From contig JASISA010000027.1 in the NCBI GenBank assembly GCA_031771865.1, positions 496,001 to 560,000 of the forward strand: a stretch of DNA of 64,000 bases. The letters run 5' to 3'. A program made the position numbers and the translations under genes. Source of the DNA: Nothophaeocryptopus gaeumannii (taxonomy: Eukaryota > Ascomycota > Dothideomycetes > Mycosphaerellales > Mycosphaerellaceae). Positions 19,998 through 31,972 of this stretch are shown here, piece by piece. The first letter of the stretch is position 1. The number at the start of each line of letters is the position of its first letter. A model generated the notes under the pieces. The model was given only the letters and a program-made list of their open reading frames with translations, did no database searches and was not told the origin of the DNA.

Positions 19998-21946
19998 ATG
20001 GGCTACGACTATGCGCTGGTGTAAGTCCAACATGCACGAGTGAAGACTGATCGGCATAGTCTTCGGAAACCCCCAGACTGACCCGGACTTTCACATGCAG
20101 ACATCTTACATACACAATCCCTCCAGCAATAGCCTTGACCTTGCTCTACTTTCCGCTGTTCACCCGAATAGACCTCTACAAAGTCGTGTTCCTCATCTTC
20201 ATTGCCGTCACAGCGACGATACCTTGGGACAGCTACCTCATACGAACGAATGTCTGGTCATATCCTCCTAATGTCATTGTGGGACCGACGCTCTACTCGA
20301 TCCCGCTGGAAGAAGTCTTCTTCTTCGTGATACAGACGTACAATACCACGCTGCTCTACCTCCTGTGCAGTAAGACTGTGTTGAAGGAAGCGTACTTGGT
20401 CAAAGAGGACAAGGGAAGAACAGGGCAGAAATGGAGATACATCAAGATGGGAGGACAACTCGCATTGGGGTTTGTCTTGAAGCAAGGCATCACTTATATC
20501 AAGAGCAACGGGACAGAGACATATCTGGGACTGATACTGATCTGGGCACTGCCATTCCTTATACTACTCTGGAGTCTGGCATATCAGTTCTTGATCAATC
20601 TGCCAGCGTACTGCACAGCGCTGCCAGTGGCACTGCCAACGCTGTACCTTTGGATCGTGGACACACTTGCGCTGAAGAGGGGAACATGGGTCATCGAGGC
20701 TGGGACAAAGACGGGCAAGACGCTGTGGGAGGGATTGGAGATCGAAGAAGCGATCTTCTTCCTGCTCACCAACTGCTTGATTGTCTGCGGACTGGTCGCA
20801 TTCGACAATGCTCTTGCCGTACTGAACGCGTTCCCTGCACACTTTCCCAACGTGCCTGAATTGCCAAGCCCGGTGCTTCTGGTTCGAGCACTACTTCTCC
20901 CGGCCAAAGCCTACGACGATGATCGAATATTTGGGTTGCAACAATCTGTCGCGAGACTGCAGAAGAAGAGCAGGAGCTTTTACCTTGCAAGCAGTACCTT
21001 TCAAGGCCGACTGAGGATCGATCTCATCATTCTGTATTCTTTCTGTCGCGTTGCGGACGACTTGATCGACAATGCGAAAGATTCGAAGGAGGCGAGAGAA
21101 TGGCTAAGCAAGCTGAAGAAGTACTTAGATCTCAGCTATGGGCAGGCAGAACAGAACGCCCGGGGAAACGTGATTGGGTCGAAAGATCTGAATCAAGGCC
21201 AAGCAACTATCTTCACGGTGCACAATTTCCCTCCAGAAGCACAGCTCACTCTGATGCTTCTCCCGACCTCTCGACTAAGCAAGGAGCCCCTCTACGAACT
21301 TCTCAAAGGCTTCGAAATGGATCTGCTCTTCTCCGCGAAGAAGGCCAGTGGCAGCGCCTCGGGGCCCATCAAATCTGAAGAAGAGCTAGATCTCTACGGT
21401 GCGCGCGTCGCAGGAACTGTAGCATTGCTCTGCATCCAACTCGTTCTCTTCCACAACGCCGGAACTCCCGATGCGAAAGCCAGACGCCTCATGACAGCCG
21501 GCCACCAAATGGGAATCGCCTTGCAATACACCAACATCGCTCGCGATCTCGGCGTGGATGCTAAAATCAACAGATGTTACGTCCCACCTTCATGGCTGAA
21601 GAAAGAAAAGCTCACACCTGAAGCTTTTATTGCCGGCCTGGTCACAACAGGAAAGGTAGACGATTTCTTCTTCAAGAAAGTACAGATCATCCGCAGCAGA
21701 CTTCTGGACAGAGCTTTCACATTTTACGGCGAGAGTGTAGGCGCTATTGAGGAACTTCCGAAACAGGCGCGAGCGCCTATGAGAGTTGCTGTCGAAAGCT
21801 ATATGCAGATCGGGAGGGAGATGAGGAGAGAAGGGTGGAAAGTGAAAGAGGGTAGGGCGAGTGTGCCCAAGTGGAAGAGGATTTGGGTCGCTTGGAAGAG
21901 ACTATTGAGTGCGGCACCAAAAGAGGTGCACCAGAGACAGGATTGA
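19998..21946 (+). CDS. carRA: Bifunctional lycopene cyclase / phytoene synthase
   Basis: The membrane-bound fungal enzyme condenses two geranylgeranyl diphosphates to phytoene and cyclises lycopene ends. Exon 1 is only 23 bp (19998-20020, MGYDYALV). A GTAAGT donor starts an 80-bp intron (20021-20100) with branch-like GACTGAC and CAG acceptor. Exon 2 (20101-21946) continues VHLTYTIPP. The total is 622 residues. The N-terminal cyclase half has two repeated helices with IPLEEVFFFVIQTY (about 75-88) and LEIEEAIFFLLTN (220-232), the acidic cyclase motifs. The C-terminal synthase half (from about 275) has both prenyl-diphosphate aspartate motifs, DDLID (327-331) and DLGVD (491-495). The start matches the conserved YDYAxVHLxxT beginning of AL-2-type proteins, which supports the tiny exon. 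It is followed by carB on the same strand. Confidence 0.95.
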
Positions 21947-22282
21947 TCGATTAATGTATAGTGCATTTGTGTATGGGTGCATGATTGGGGAGATGCATTG
22001 AAAACTGCATAGCGATTTAGATACCCTTCTCACGAGGAAAGGAACAACAACACATGTGAAAGCGAAGAACGTTCGAAACGCTGCACCGGTGAATTGATGA
22101 GCAACTAATCAATTAGTTGGTCAAGGCCAGCCCATGTATCGACCCGTCATCAAGCCACACCTCTTCCCACACTTGCATGTGAAACTCCACCCCTTCAACT
22201 TTCCTTTCCACTCTCTCAATATGTCGCCCACCGACACAACCGATCCCGCCAGCACCTTTCCTACCCACTCCTCCGGCCACCA
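21947..22282. promoter_or_regulatory. carRA 3' flank and carB promoter
   Basis: A 336-bp interval between two codirectional carotenoid genes. GATCGAT overlaps the carRA stop at about 21945-21951 and resembles GATC-type photoreceptor sites, but this is only a motif match. Confidence 0.4.
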
Positions 22283-24229
22283 ATGGCAAACCTCGCGCCC
22301 GATAAGAAGAGGAAGACAGCGATAGTAATCGGCGCAGGCGTCGGCGGCGTCTCAACAGCCGCCCGTCTCGCTCATGCCGGTTTCAGCGTAACAGTCCTCG
22401 AAAAGAACTCCTTCACAGGTGGACGATGCTCCCTCCTCCACGCTCCCAACAATGACGATCAGCCAAACCGAACCAGTCCAGACCGCTGGAGATTCGACCA
22501 GGGCCCTTCCCTCCTCCTACTGCCCGGCCTATTCCACCGCACATTCTCAGAGCTAGGTACGAGTTTGGAGAAAGAGGGCGTGGAATTGAGGAAATGTGAA
22601 CCGAATTATATGATCCATTTCTCGGATGGAGAGAAAGTCCGTCTCTCCTCCGACCTCTCCGTCATGAAGCAAGAGGTGGAGAGATGGGAGGGCAAGGACG
22701 GATACGCTCGCTACCTCTCCTGGCTCCAAGAATCCCACGCCCACTACGAACTCTCCGTTGCGCAAGTCCTCCTTCGAAACTTTACCTCCGTGTTGAGTAT
22801 GTTGCGACCGGAGTTTTTGAGGAGGTTGTTTGAGTTACATCCCTTCGAGTCGATATATACCCGCGCGGCGAAATATTTCTGGACGGAGAGGCTGAGGAGG
22901 GTGTTCACTTTCGGGTCGATGTATATGGGAATGTCACCTTTCGATGCACCTGGGACGTACAGTTTGCTGCAATATACGGAATTGGCGGAGGGGATCTGGT
23001 ATCCTGTGGGAGGGTTTTGGAGGGTTGTGGAGGCTTTAGTGAAGATTGGGGAGAGGGAGGGGGTGGTTTATAGATTGAACACTGGGGTGAAGAGGATCGT
23101 TTTGGATAAGGATGGTTCAAAAGCAAGAGGCGTCGAGCTGGAGAATGGGAGGGTGATGGAGGCGGATGTGGTGGTGAATAATTCGGATTTGGTTTATGCG
23201 TACACGAATCTTCTGCCAGAGAGCGAATATGCGGAATCTTTGAAGGAACGGCCTGGATCTTGCTCGAGTATCTCCTTCTACTGGGCATTGGATCGGAAGG
23301 TACCCGAGCTGGAAGCGCATAATATTTTCCTGGCGGATGAGTATAAGGAAAGTTTTGATTCGATTTTCAAAAAGCATTTAATTCCGGACGAGCCGAGTTT
23401 CTACGTCAATGTGCCGAGCAGGGTCGATCAGAGCGCGGCGCCGGAGGGGAAGGATAGTGTGGTTGTACTCGTGCCGGTCGGACATCTCGTTGGAGATGAA
23501 AATGCACCGCAACAACAAACCTCACAATCGCAACCGCAATCCAACGGGCACGCAAATGGCAGCGCGATCAAGGCCACCTCGCCCTCAGGTCAAACAGGCT
23601 TAACACCCACAACCCATCAAAACTGGCCCGAAATGATCTCCCTCGCCCGCAAAACAATTCTCAGAACAATAGCTTCCCGCACAGGTGTCGACATCACACC
23701 CCTCATAACCCACGAACTTACCAACGACCCCACGACTTGGAAACAGCGCTTCAATCTCGATAAAGGCGCCATCCTAGGCCTGTCTCACTCATTCTTTAAT
23801 GTCCTGTGTTTCCGACCGACGACGCGCGCGAGAAAACCATCACCGACCATCGATGCAATCTGTGCAAGGTTAGGGGTTGTGGGGAGGGTTGTGGAAGTGG
23901 TTGTTGACGCGGTAAGGGGAGAGAAGGGAAGATCAGTGGAGGGATTGTATATGGTTGGCGCGAGTGCGCACCCGGGGACGGGGGTGCCGATCTGTTTGGC
24001 TGGGGGTGCGTTGGTTGCGGAGCAGGTTTGTCAAGACTACGATATAAGTGTTCCTTGGATGGAGGTGAAGACTGAGGAGGGAGATGGGAGAGGAAAAGGA
24101 CGACTGGACAGGTTGGAAGCGCCGATATGGTTAGATTCATGGCCGCAGTGGGCGGGGATAATTGCGGTTTTGTGTTTGGTTTTGCCGTGGGTGTTGGGTG
24201 TTGGGGGGTGGGGGGTGAGGGTGTCCTGA
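22283..24229 (+). CDS. carB: Phytoene desaturase
   Basis: The FAD-dependent enzyme introduces the four or five double bonds that turn phytoene into lycopene and further desaturated carotenes. The 648-residue protein starts at the ATG at 22283; an earlier ATG at 22220 is in another frame. The N-terminal dinucleotide fold is VIGAGVGGVSTAARLAHAGF with E-K at the end of strand two, followed by GGRCS. The conserved block YFWTERLRRVFTFGSMYMG and the C-terminal signature GASAHPGTGVPICLAGG are intact. About 40 residues rich in Arg and Val lie between FRP and GLYMVGASAHPG, longer than I recall for Fusarium CarB. The C-terminus ends in a hydrophobic helix (WAGIIAVLCLVLPWVLGVGG), a likely membrane anchor. 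No intron is required. It sits directly downstream of carRA. Confidence 0.95.
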   Translation: MANLAPDKKRKTAIVIGAGVGGVSTAARLAHAGFSVTVLEKNSFTGGRCSLLHAPNNDDQPNRTSPDRWRFDQGPSLLLLPGLFHRTFSELGTSLEKEGVELRKCEPNYMIHFSDGEKVRLSSDLSVMKQEVERWEGKDGYARYLSWLQESHAHYELSVAQVLLRNFTSVLSMLRPEFLRRLFELHPFESIYTRAAKYFWTERLRRVFTFGSMYMGMSPFDAPGTYSLLQYTELAEGIWYPVGGFWRVVEALVKIGEREGVVYRLNTGVKRIVLDKDGSKARGVELENGRVMEADVVVNNSDLVYAYTNLLPESEYAESLKERPGSCSSISFYWALDRKVPELEAHNIFLADEYKESFDSIFKKHLIPDEPSFYVNVPSRVDQSAAPEGKDSVVVLVPVGHLVGDENAPQQQTSQSQPQSNGHANGSAIKATSPSGQTGLTPTTHQNWPEMISLARKTILRTIASRTGVDITPLITHELTNDPTTWKQRFNLDKGAILGLSHSFFNVLCFRPTTRARKPSPTIDAICARLGVVGRVVEVVVDAVRGEKGRSVEGLYMVGASAHPGTGVPICLAGGALVAEQVCQDYDISVPWMEVKTEEGDGRGKGRLDRLEAPIWLDSWPQWAGIIAVLCLVLPWVLGVGGWGVRVS

Positions 24230-27015
24230 TGCTCTGGAGTGATGAGTATGAGGCATTTTACCACAGTCACCGAAAGACTTACCGCTCGTCTTCGACGACA
24301 TCTCCTCACTGTTCTCCTCTCCCCACCTTTCCGGTCCATGTTCAGACTGCTGCGAGACTTTGCACCAAATACCAGGTTGCTGGTCATCAAACTTCGCAGG
24401 CCTTCTGAAGCTTTACAGTCTCCAAGTCATCCTATGGCCTGCAAGGTGAGCTTCTTTCCTGTTCCTGAACGGGAGCTGGAAGGTCTTTACCCGTGAAGAT
24501 TGACTTCATTTAAACCGAAAGTGCGGAGAAAGATGCAGAATCGCTGATCATCAGTGAGCAGGTGCGTTGTCCTCGCAAAGCAGCATGTTCCTCCACATGT
24601 CTGCTTTTCCGATATGAGCTCGTGCTTTGTTGTTGTTGAAGTTGAGAGGATACGAATTTAGGCAATGCGAGTAAAAGTGAAGATCTCTGCGGTATTAGCG
24701 AGCTCCCCGGATCGGGTTCTCCTCACATTCTTCGAAATACACGGACGATCCATTCTGTACACTGATTTGCGTCGCCAGTTTTTGCAGTTTCCCGTTGCCA
24801 ACGACTAGACCGCATTGAACAATGTGCATTGTGGGAGTGGCTTTGTTCACATGGCCATATCACAGAAGTCGGCAGCCAACGACTGTCCTGCGTAGTGCGT
24901 ACTCCGCTTCTGCTCCCCTCTTGTGGAAAAGATGTTGTGCAGATGCTGCGATCCGCTAAAATTTTGCACTACTCGGCGCGGGTCGTGAGTATCTCGATGC
25001 TTTCGGTATTCGATACATGCACAGAAAGCTCGTTGCATACTTGTGAGGAGTGACTTCGCGATGTGTGACTTCGCTTGTCCAGTTGCAGCGAGACACCGAC
25101 TTGTGGCATGGTTTGTAGCCGCATGCTGCAAAAGGTGGCTGGTGACCACTACTCCTCTTTGACACCTTGCTCCTCACTGGCGAGCATCACCAATCTGCTT
25201 GTGCAAGTCTTATTGCAGGATCCGCAGCGCGCCCGTCAGATCCAGATATCTCTGTGAAGACCGTATGAAACGCTGAGAAGCCCCACGTGAAGTCCGGAAA
25301 GCGGCGGATATGTTACGGAGTCTGACCAAGCGAGCAAGCGAACCTGTTCTGTGCTCGTGGTTCAACCACACATGGCCCCACGTTGTCGCCAGGGAGTGAG
25401 CGACGAAGGAGAACGTTCACCGCAACTCGACATGTCGTCCTGTAAGGTTATACACATGCAGTGTGGGCATGCATGCGCTGTAGCGGCCTTGCGTGAGTGA
25501 GGATGTTGTCTCAATCCTCTGAAAGCCGCAGCTTGAGCTGCGCTGGTGGCTGTTTGAAGAGCAGCTCGCGCCACGATCGCAGATCCCCGGACCTGAGCCC
25601 GGTCGGCTGCGGGGCTACTCCCATGCGGCTCCTATCTGGTCTGGTTGTTGATCTATCAACGGGTAGAACGCTGAGATATCCGCAGTGGTATCAGTTTGCG
25701 GCAAAGAAAGAAACGAGCAGAAACCTGCTTGCACGGCTAACAGACTCAGTTGCCGTGAGAGGAGTAGAGATGTGTCGATGTGCACCAGAGCTGGGCGACA
25801 CTGCTGGCGATGAGCAACTCCGCACTCGAGCTAAGAGAATCATCCTGGAACATCGTTCGCTGCCCCGCTGTGATAGCCTCAAAAGGTACTCCTGTATACG
25901 GCGATTGACTCATGAGCCTTGCTTCACCGACGGCGAAAGAGCTTGCGCTGCTTCCGACAGCATCGGTGCGAATTGCAACAGAGGGCAGTGCGCTGCGAAG
26001 TCCCGCATTGCTGACTTGATTTGCGAGATGGTGAGGTGAGCGTGGTAGACCTCTGACGCGCTTTCAGCATGTGATAGATCCACACATCGTGCCTCGCGCG
26101 TGAGAGTGATCTGATTGCAGTTACAGAATATTCGATGCTGACCTCATCAGACGGGCGTCTCGCCGACAAGAGTTGCCGTCATGGAGGCCAAAGGAAGGCG
26201 TTGCGCAGAAGTTGTCTTCGCTGCGATGCATGATGGTGGAGCAGACTGTCGAAGTCATCACGCAGCCGTGCGGCCCTCAGCTGTCCGCGGACTCGAAATG
26301 TGATAGCGCGTATCGACTAAGCTTTTTGGTGTTTGGCTTGGTGGATGGCACTGGACGAGATGGACGATAGTGGTGACGATCAAAGGCTTGTTGTCGAAAA
26401 TGATGTCCGGACGGGAGGGATAAGCTCCGCGCTAGGCTTGAACCTTGCAAGGCTCATGACCACATCATCTCGAGAAACCTCGTCGATCGCATACCGCATC
26501 AAATTATGGCATGTACTTTTGGAGAGCATCAGACCACTCAGACCGCCGCTAGCAACGGCGCTGGATCTTCGCGGAGCCGCAAGCAAGGCCGACAATGGCC
26601 GTCCTGTTGCACAACATGAGATGGTGACAATGCTTCGATGGGGGAAACAGTCGCGTTGCACTACATCACATAACGGACGCAAGAAACACCCTTCCTCCGC
26701 AGCTACCGCACAGAGCTGTGTTCATCATGGATTGACTCCCGGCTCACTTCCTAGACGTGATCGGGAGGGGCCGCATAGCGAGCAAGGGAACCGCATATGC
26801 AGAAGATGCTTTGCTAGTCGGCCCAGATGGCAGAAGCACAGAGCACTGGGAAGTGAGCTCTCTTCGACGTCACAATGTGAGGATTCATGCGCGCCTGCGC
26901 GGTATCAAAAAGGAACGGACGCGCTCGTTATCAGTCGTGCCCACCTCTCTTCATCTCAGGAGCTTTACCCTGCGTGGATACATTTTTTGAAAGATACATC
27001 AACAAGGACATCGAA
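24230..27015. other. Large gap inside the carotenoid/opsin cluster
   Basis: This 2.8-kb stretch separates carB from the opsin. Long open frames exist (25497-26039 and 26333-27025), but their translations are low-similarity, arginine- and serine-rich and overlapped by frames on the other strand. I find no gene structure or transposon ends. It may be regulatory, a non-coding transcript, or a decayed gene. Confidence 0.45.
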
Positions 27016-28100
27016 ATGGCCATGATGTTGGAGAAGCGAGCCAACGATGCTCTGAACGTCAACAGTATGTTGTCAAACAGCACGTCCTTGGAAATGTCGT
27101 TCAGGTCACTGACAACTTCTAGATGCCAACGTCAATGGCGGCGTTGCGGCAGACATTGCCTTGACTACTCACGGTAGCGATTGGTACTGGGCTGTCTGCG
27201 CCGTCATGACAGTTGCTACCTTCTCCTTCCTCGGTCTCGCGATGACCAAGCCTCGAACCGACCGTGTGTTCCACTACATCACTGCCGGTGTCACCATGGT
27301 TGCGGCGATTGCCTATTTCTCCATGGGCTCCCACTTAGGATGGACACCAATCGATGTAGAGTTCCAACGCAGCGCGTCGACCGTTCGCGGTAACAACCGC
27401 GAGATCTACTACGTCCGATACATTGACTGGTAAGCGATCGCCAAATGACCGTGCTTATCCGCAATGTGACTGACCTTTACCCAGGTTTATCACCACTCCA
27501 CTGCTGCTTCTCGACCTGATGCTTACTGCTGCGATGCCATGGCCAACGACCTCTTTCGTCATCCTAGTTGACGAGATCATGATCGTTACTGGTCTTGTTG
27601 GTGCTCTCGTTTCCTCCTCGTACAAATGGGGGTACTTCGTGTTTGGCTGCGCTGCTCTCTTCTACATCGTCTACGTCTTGGCTTGGGAGGCACGCAAGCA
27701 CGCCAACGGAATCAGCTCTGACGCTGGCCGCGCATTCACCTACTGCGGCTCTCTCACTGCCTTCCTCTGGATCTTGTACCCAATCGCTTGGGGTGTCTCC
27801 GAGGGTGGCAATGTGATCGCTCCGGACTCCGAAGCCATCTTTTACGGTATCCTCGATCTCCTCGCCAAGCCAGGCTTTGGCGCTCTCCTCATCTGGGGTC
27901 ACCGCAACATCAGCCCAGCCTCGCTCGGCCTCACCATCATCGATTACGACGGCACAGACCCAGTCATCCACGAGAAGCATACTGGTGTCACCCACGGCCA
28001 CACTGGTACCCCACCAACCAACGGAACCACCACCGGTGTTACCAACGGCACTCACACCAACGGCACCACCACTGCCACTGATCCAGTTCAGACCGTCTAG
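27016..28100 (+). CDS. carO: Microbial (type I) rhodopsin, proton-pump type
   Basis: A seven-helix retinal protein of 323 residues with three exons: 27016-27064, 27123-27429 and 27485-28100 (introns 58 and 55 bp). The second intron splits the codon of W119. By bacteriorhodopsin alignment, R115 and D118 (RYIDW) stand for R82 and the proton acceptor D85, T122 for T89, D129 (TTPLLLLD) for the proton donor D96, D243 for D212, and K247 (LDLLAKPGFG) for the retinal-binding lysine. E225 and E235 match the proton-release glutamates. This is the complete set of a light-driven proton pump. MPWPTTSFVILVDEIMIVTG is typical of fungal CarO/auxiliary opsins. The hydrophilic tail is rich in Thr-Asn-Gly. The start is the first of three near Met codons. 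Chromophore supply is encoded next door. Confidence 0.95.
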
Positions 28101-30267
28101 ACGAAGAGCTCGATCCGAGAGATAAGGAAGAAGCTTTCTGAGTCCGCTCGAAGAGATGACAACATGCTGTGCATGAGCAAGGAACAGAAACGCATCCTGT
28201 CTTGGTGCTTTGATGTTTTGAGATATCCCACCCACGCGATGGCGATGCGATACGGCTTTATGAACTGATGTACGCTTGTGCTATTATCACCTGCTACTTA
28301 ATAATACCCACTTTCGTAACACCATATACAAACAGATCATCTATACCTACTCTCACCATCAGTATGATGCCCGAGAAATGTCCCGTCGTACCTTGATAGG
28401 CCATGGTCGTACTGCTCAACTCCATGGTCAACATTTGTTTTCTCTGCCACCACGTGCTTAGCTACCAGGCGAGAGGTGGTCGTCACTGGAGCACGAACAG
28501 GATGAACCGGCCTCATCCGCTGTCACACAGCTGGCCAGCGATTATTTGGGCCCACCAGCAGGAAGCACTGTTGTAGTGTCCAATAAGGGCCTGTCTCTAC
28601 CTTTCAGCGGGATGAGTTCGTATACTCGTCTCCGGAAGCAAGTCATCGTGCAGAGGTGAAAAGTCCAACCCTGAAGATGTCCTTGCTCTCAGAGGGTGTG
28701 GTCACTTCCCAGCCGCGAGTTGGTGATATTAAATCGAGGTCTCCTGGTTATCATCATCGCCATCTCCCTCCTGCAGCATCCCCATTCGAGCAAGCTGTGA
28801 AGTGAAGTCGACGTAAAGCTTCCTTCGTTCCCTCTCAAAAAGCACAGCGTTGAAAAGTCCACTCATCAGTCCGTCTCGTTCACGAATCGTGGATGTAGAT
28901 CCTCCGGAAGGGCTTTCCTGTGCTTGCACTTCCTTGCTCTTAGCTTTCAAATGCTTGTGCCGCCTTGCCAGTCATTCTTGTTCCGGTGCTAGTGGGGTCC
29001 AGATGTCTCGGGAGAAGTTCTGGGGGATTGGTGTGGGAGCGTGCCGAGGTGAAGCCTGTGGAGAAGCAGGGATCCATCTTTTTGAGGATGGAGGCGACGG
29101 AACCTCCTTTTCACTTCTACCATTGCGCTGCTGCACGACTTTGCGTCCGATTGTCTTCCAAGCGCGGGTCGGGAGAATCGGAAGAAGGGCAAACGATGAG
29201 GTGGCGGCTGGGTTTCAATGGACTGCTTCTTGACATGACCGCTGTGATGGACGATGGAATGTTGGAGCTGGGCAAGAGAAGTCTCCCGACAAATTCAACA
29301 AACACGCGTCATAATTTGTTCGCTGCACGCGAATGCCTTCTTCGACCGCTGTGGAACTGGCACTCAACTCCAGAGTGGTCAACAGCTGTCGCTAGGCGTA
29401 GCGTAGAATGGAGACGTTGATGGACGCCCTGCTCATGGTCGCCGCACCAGTGTGTACCTGCAGATTGTCATCCAAACTACTGCGCATGCGCTCGCAGATG
29501 AACGGAGTCAAGGAACGCCACGAGCAAGGGTGTATGCCGGCAATGTTGAAGCGACCCAGTTTGACCTCGCCTACGCTCTTCGCATATGCCAGCCTTGCCA
29601 CGCACAGTTCACGCCGCCCTCGCGGCCATCCGGCACGACCACGATCATCCTCACTCTCGTACGCCTCCTCCACACCCAACGGCGGACCACATACCAGATT
29701 CTTCACCACTCCGAGAAGTGAAGTCGACGTCCGTGAAATGTTCGCTCCATGCACGTTGAGTAGAGCGGCAGTAGGTCCGCGCTATTGGGTCTATCACTTT
29801 TAATGCTACGGCAGAATCTAGAAGGAACGGTTGGTCCTCTATTCCTCCTACTCCTTCACCTACCCCAGATTCTGCCAATTGTAGTATTTTTGTCTTGTGT
29901 CGCTTTGGAAGTCTTGTCTTCGCCTTCACTTGCGCCTCAGAAAGCTTATTCGCACATTCACTCACGCCTTCCCTAACGGCCCATCGCCAAACGTCAAACG
30001 AAGCAATCGCTCCCCGGACAACATCTTATTCGAGCAGCAACACTTCACCTCACTTGATCCGAGCTTCATCACGACATCACCTCGCCGAACGGCCTACACT
30101 TGGAGAAGACAAGCTAGGATACGAACCTCATCTATCACCAGACCTGGCGCAACGGCGCTCTCTTCCGCGGCTACGCCACTACTTAATCACCACTGCACCT
30201 TTGTATGGGCAGTCACCACGACATGCCGCAATGATATCGATCGCAACATCCATAATCGCCGCCTAAC
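28101..30267. other. Intergenic with unresolved coding-like pieces
   Basis: No complete gene can be supported. On the minus strand, 28729-28950 encodes a plausible charged C-terminus (GLMSGLFNAVLFERERRKLY), preceded by an in-frame TGA. Another minus frame at 29392-29754 also looks weakly protein-like. They may be exons of an unrecognised gene or decayed sequence. The right end is the long 5' leader and promoter of the GPCR gene. Confidence 0.35.
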
Positions 30268-31751
30268 ATGCCGCAACCCTACGCACCGCTCATCGAAATC
30301 GATGGCAGGGAATACTTTCCGGAACCATACAGTGTGCAAACCCTCCCAAACACCTTGAAATGGGGTCTGGTACCTATCGGTCTCCTGGCCACGCTTTCGG
30401 TCGCTAGCACGATCGCTCTGATCTGCTTCATTGTGTCGCGATTCATCACCTGGCGACAACATTACCGCACCTTCGTCGGCTACAATCAATACGTCGTGCT
30501 GGTCCTTAATCTCCTACTGGCCGATTTGCAACAGAGCGCTTCTTTCTTGATCAGCTGGCATTGGTTTCACAAGAATCACATTTTAGCTCCCTCGCCGGCT
30601 TGCTTCGCACAGGGCTGGTTGCTTCATTCAGGCGATGTTGCGAGTGGCTTCTTCGTGCTGGCGATAGCAATTCATACCTGGTACACTGCAGTCTACGGCA
30701 GGCGCGTCGGTAACAAGGCGTTCGCTGGCCTCGTCGTCGGTATCTGGTGCTTCGTATACTTCTTGACGGTTATCGGCGTGGGACTGCATGGCCGTACCCA
30801 GTACTTTACGGCTGCGGGAGCTTGGTGCTGGGTTTCTCCGGCGTACGAGGTGGATCGGTTGTGGTGCCATTACATCTGGATCTTTATTGTCGAATTTGGT
30901 ACTATCCTCATCTACTTCTTGACGTTCTTCTCGCTGCGGAGAAAGACGGCTTCGCTGCTAGTCGACGGACAGATTCCGCCGGATAGTCCGAATGCGCAGA
31001 CGATCAAGGCCGTTCATCGGATCACCATGATGATGACGCTGTACCCGTGCGTCTACGTCTTACTGACACTGCCTCTATCAGCTGGTGTGTATGCTCCTTC
31101 CAACACCGATTAGTTCGATGACTGACTTTTACAGGCCGCATGTGGTCCATGTCCAACGGCAGCAAACCCACAAGCGATCTCTTCGCATGCATCGCCGGCT
31201 CCCTGTTGACGTCTTGTGGGTGGGTGGACTCGCTGCTGTACACGCTCACCAGGAAGCGCCTCCTGCAAGACACAATGCCTAATAGCTCTTCACGGAGGAC
31301 CGGCGGGGAATGGGAGAACACGCTCGGTAGCAAGGGCATCACACACACTCGTACGTCACATAGAAGATCGCAACGTATACCTGACTTTTGAGCCACATAC
31401 TAATATATTACTTTGTGCCTTTTAGGTACCGTGACTGTGGAAGCTGGTGCACTCGTCGACTTCGAGATGATGAGTCCTAAAGAGAGACGCAGACGGAACA
31501 ACCCAAGCATGGCATTTGGCGAACGTTCACCTTCACCAAGCGGAAGTATCGACCCGATTCTTCCCGGCAAAGGCCTCGGTGCCGGCGTTCTGCAGACTGG
31601 CGTCAAGACGGAGATCACAGTCGGCCATAGGGAGGTTCCGGGTGATTCTTCGGAGGAACAGAGACATGGGTTGGAGGCTATACCAGCAGGATATCATCAG
31701 CAGGATCCTAGGCGTACTAGTCGTAGGAAGTTCTCGGATGACTCGGAATAG
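30268..31751 (+). CDS. Fungal seven-helix GPCR (Git3 / cAMP-receptor-like)
   Basis: This is a plasma membrane receptor of 452 residues, expected to signal through a heterotrimeric G protein. Exons are 30268-31084, 31135-31350 and 31426-31751, with introns of 50 bp (branch GACTGAC) and 75 bp (branch TACTAAT). Helix-rich motifs include YNQYVVLVLNLLLADLQQSA (helix 2), ACFAQGWLLHSGDVASGFFV (helix 3), AGAWCWVSPAYEVDRLWCHY and FIVEFGTILIYFL (helix 5). The pattern is that of the Git3/Dicty_CAR-like fungal receptors linked to carbon or cAMP sensing. The ligand is unknown. The cytosolic tail is Ser/Arg-rich. An intronless paralogue lies 2.9 kb downstream beyond ELP6, and an opsin lies 2.2 kb upstream. 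Confidence 0.9.
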
Positions 31752-31972
31752 GTATCCAGATGGAGTGTGTAATGTCTTCATTGGGTGGATGCATCGTGAA
31801 GGGAAAGAAGAGTTGGCCAAGGCAGGGCAGGGAAAACTGGACTGTGTCCTTGCCGGAGAACGGATATTTGGCCTTCTTTGGACAAAGTTGGTGGATGATG
31901 ACGATGATGCACTTCTTCTTCAATTTGTACATAGTACCTCCAGAAAAGAGTCCCCTTCAGAACGACGTAACT

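Noticed and set aside
20135..21946. Start of carRA at 20135
   Set aside because: That codon is TTG. A 23-bp upstream exon with a clean intron restores the conserved N-terminus.
25497..27025. Long plus-strand open frames of 180 and 230 codons between carB and the opsin
   Set aside because: They are Arg/Ser-rich without domains, compete with other frames, and the second runs through the real opsin start in a different frame.
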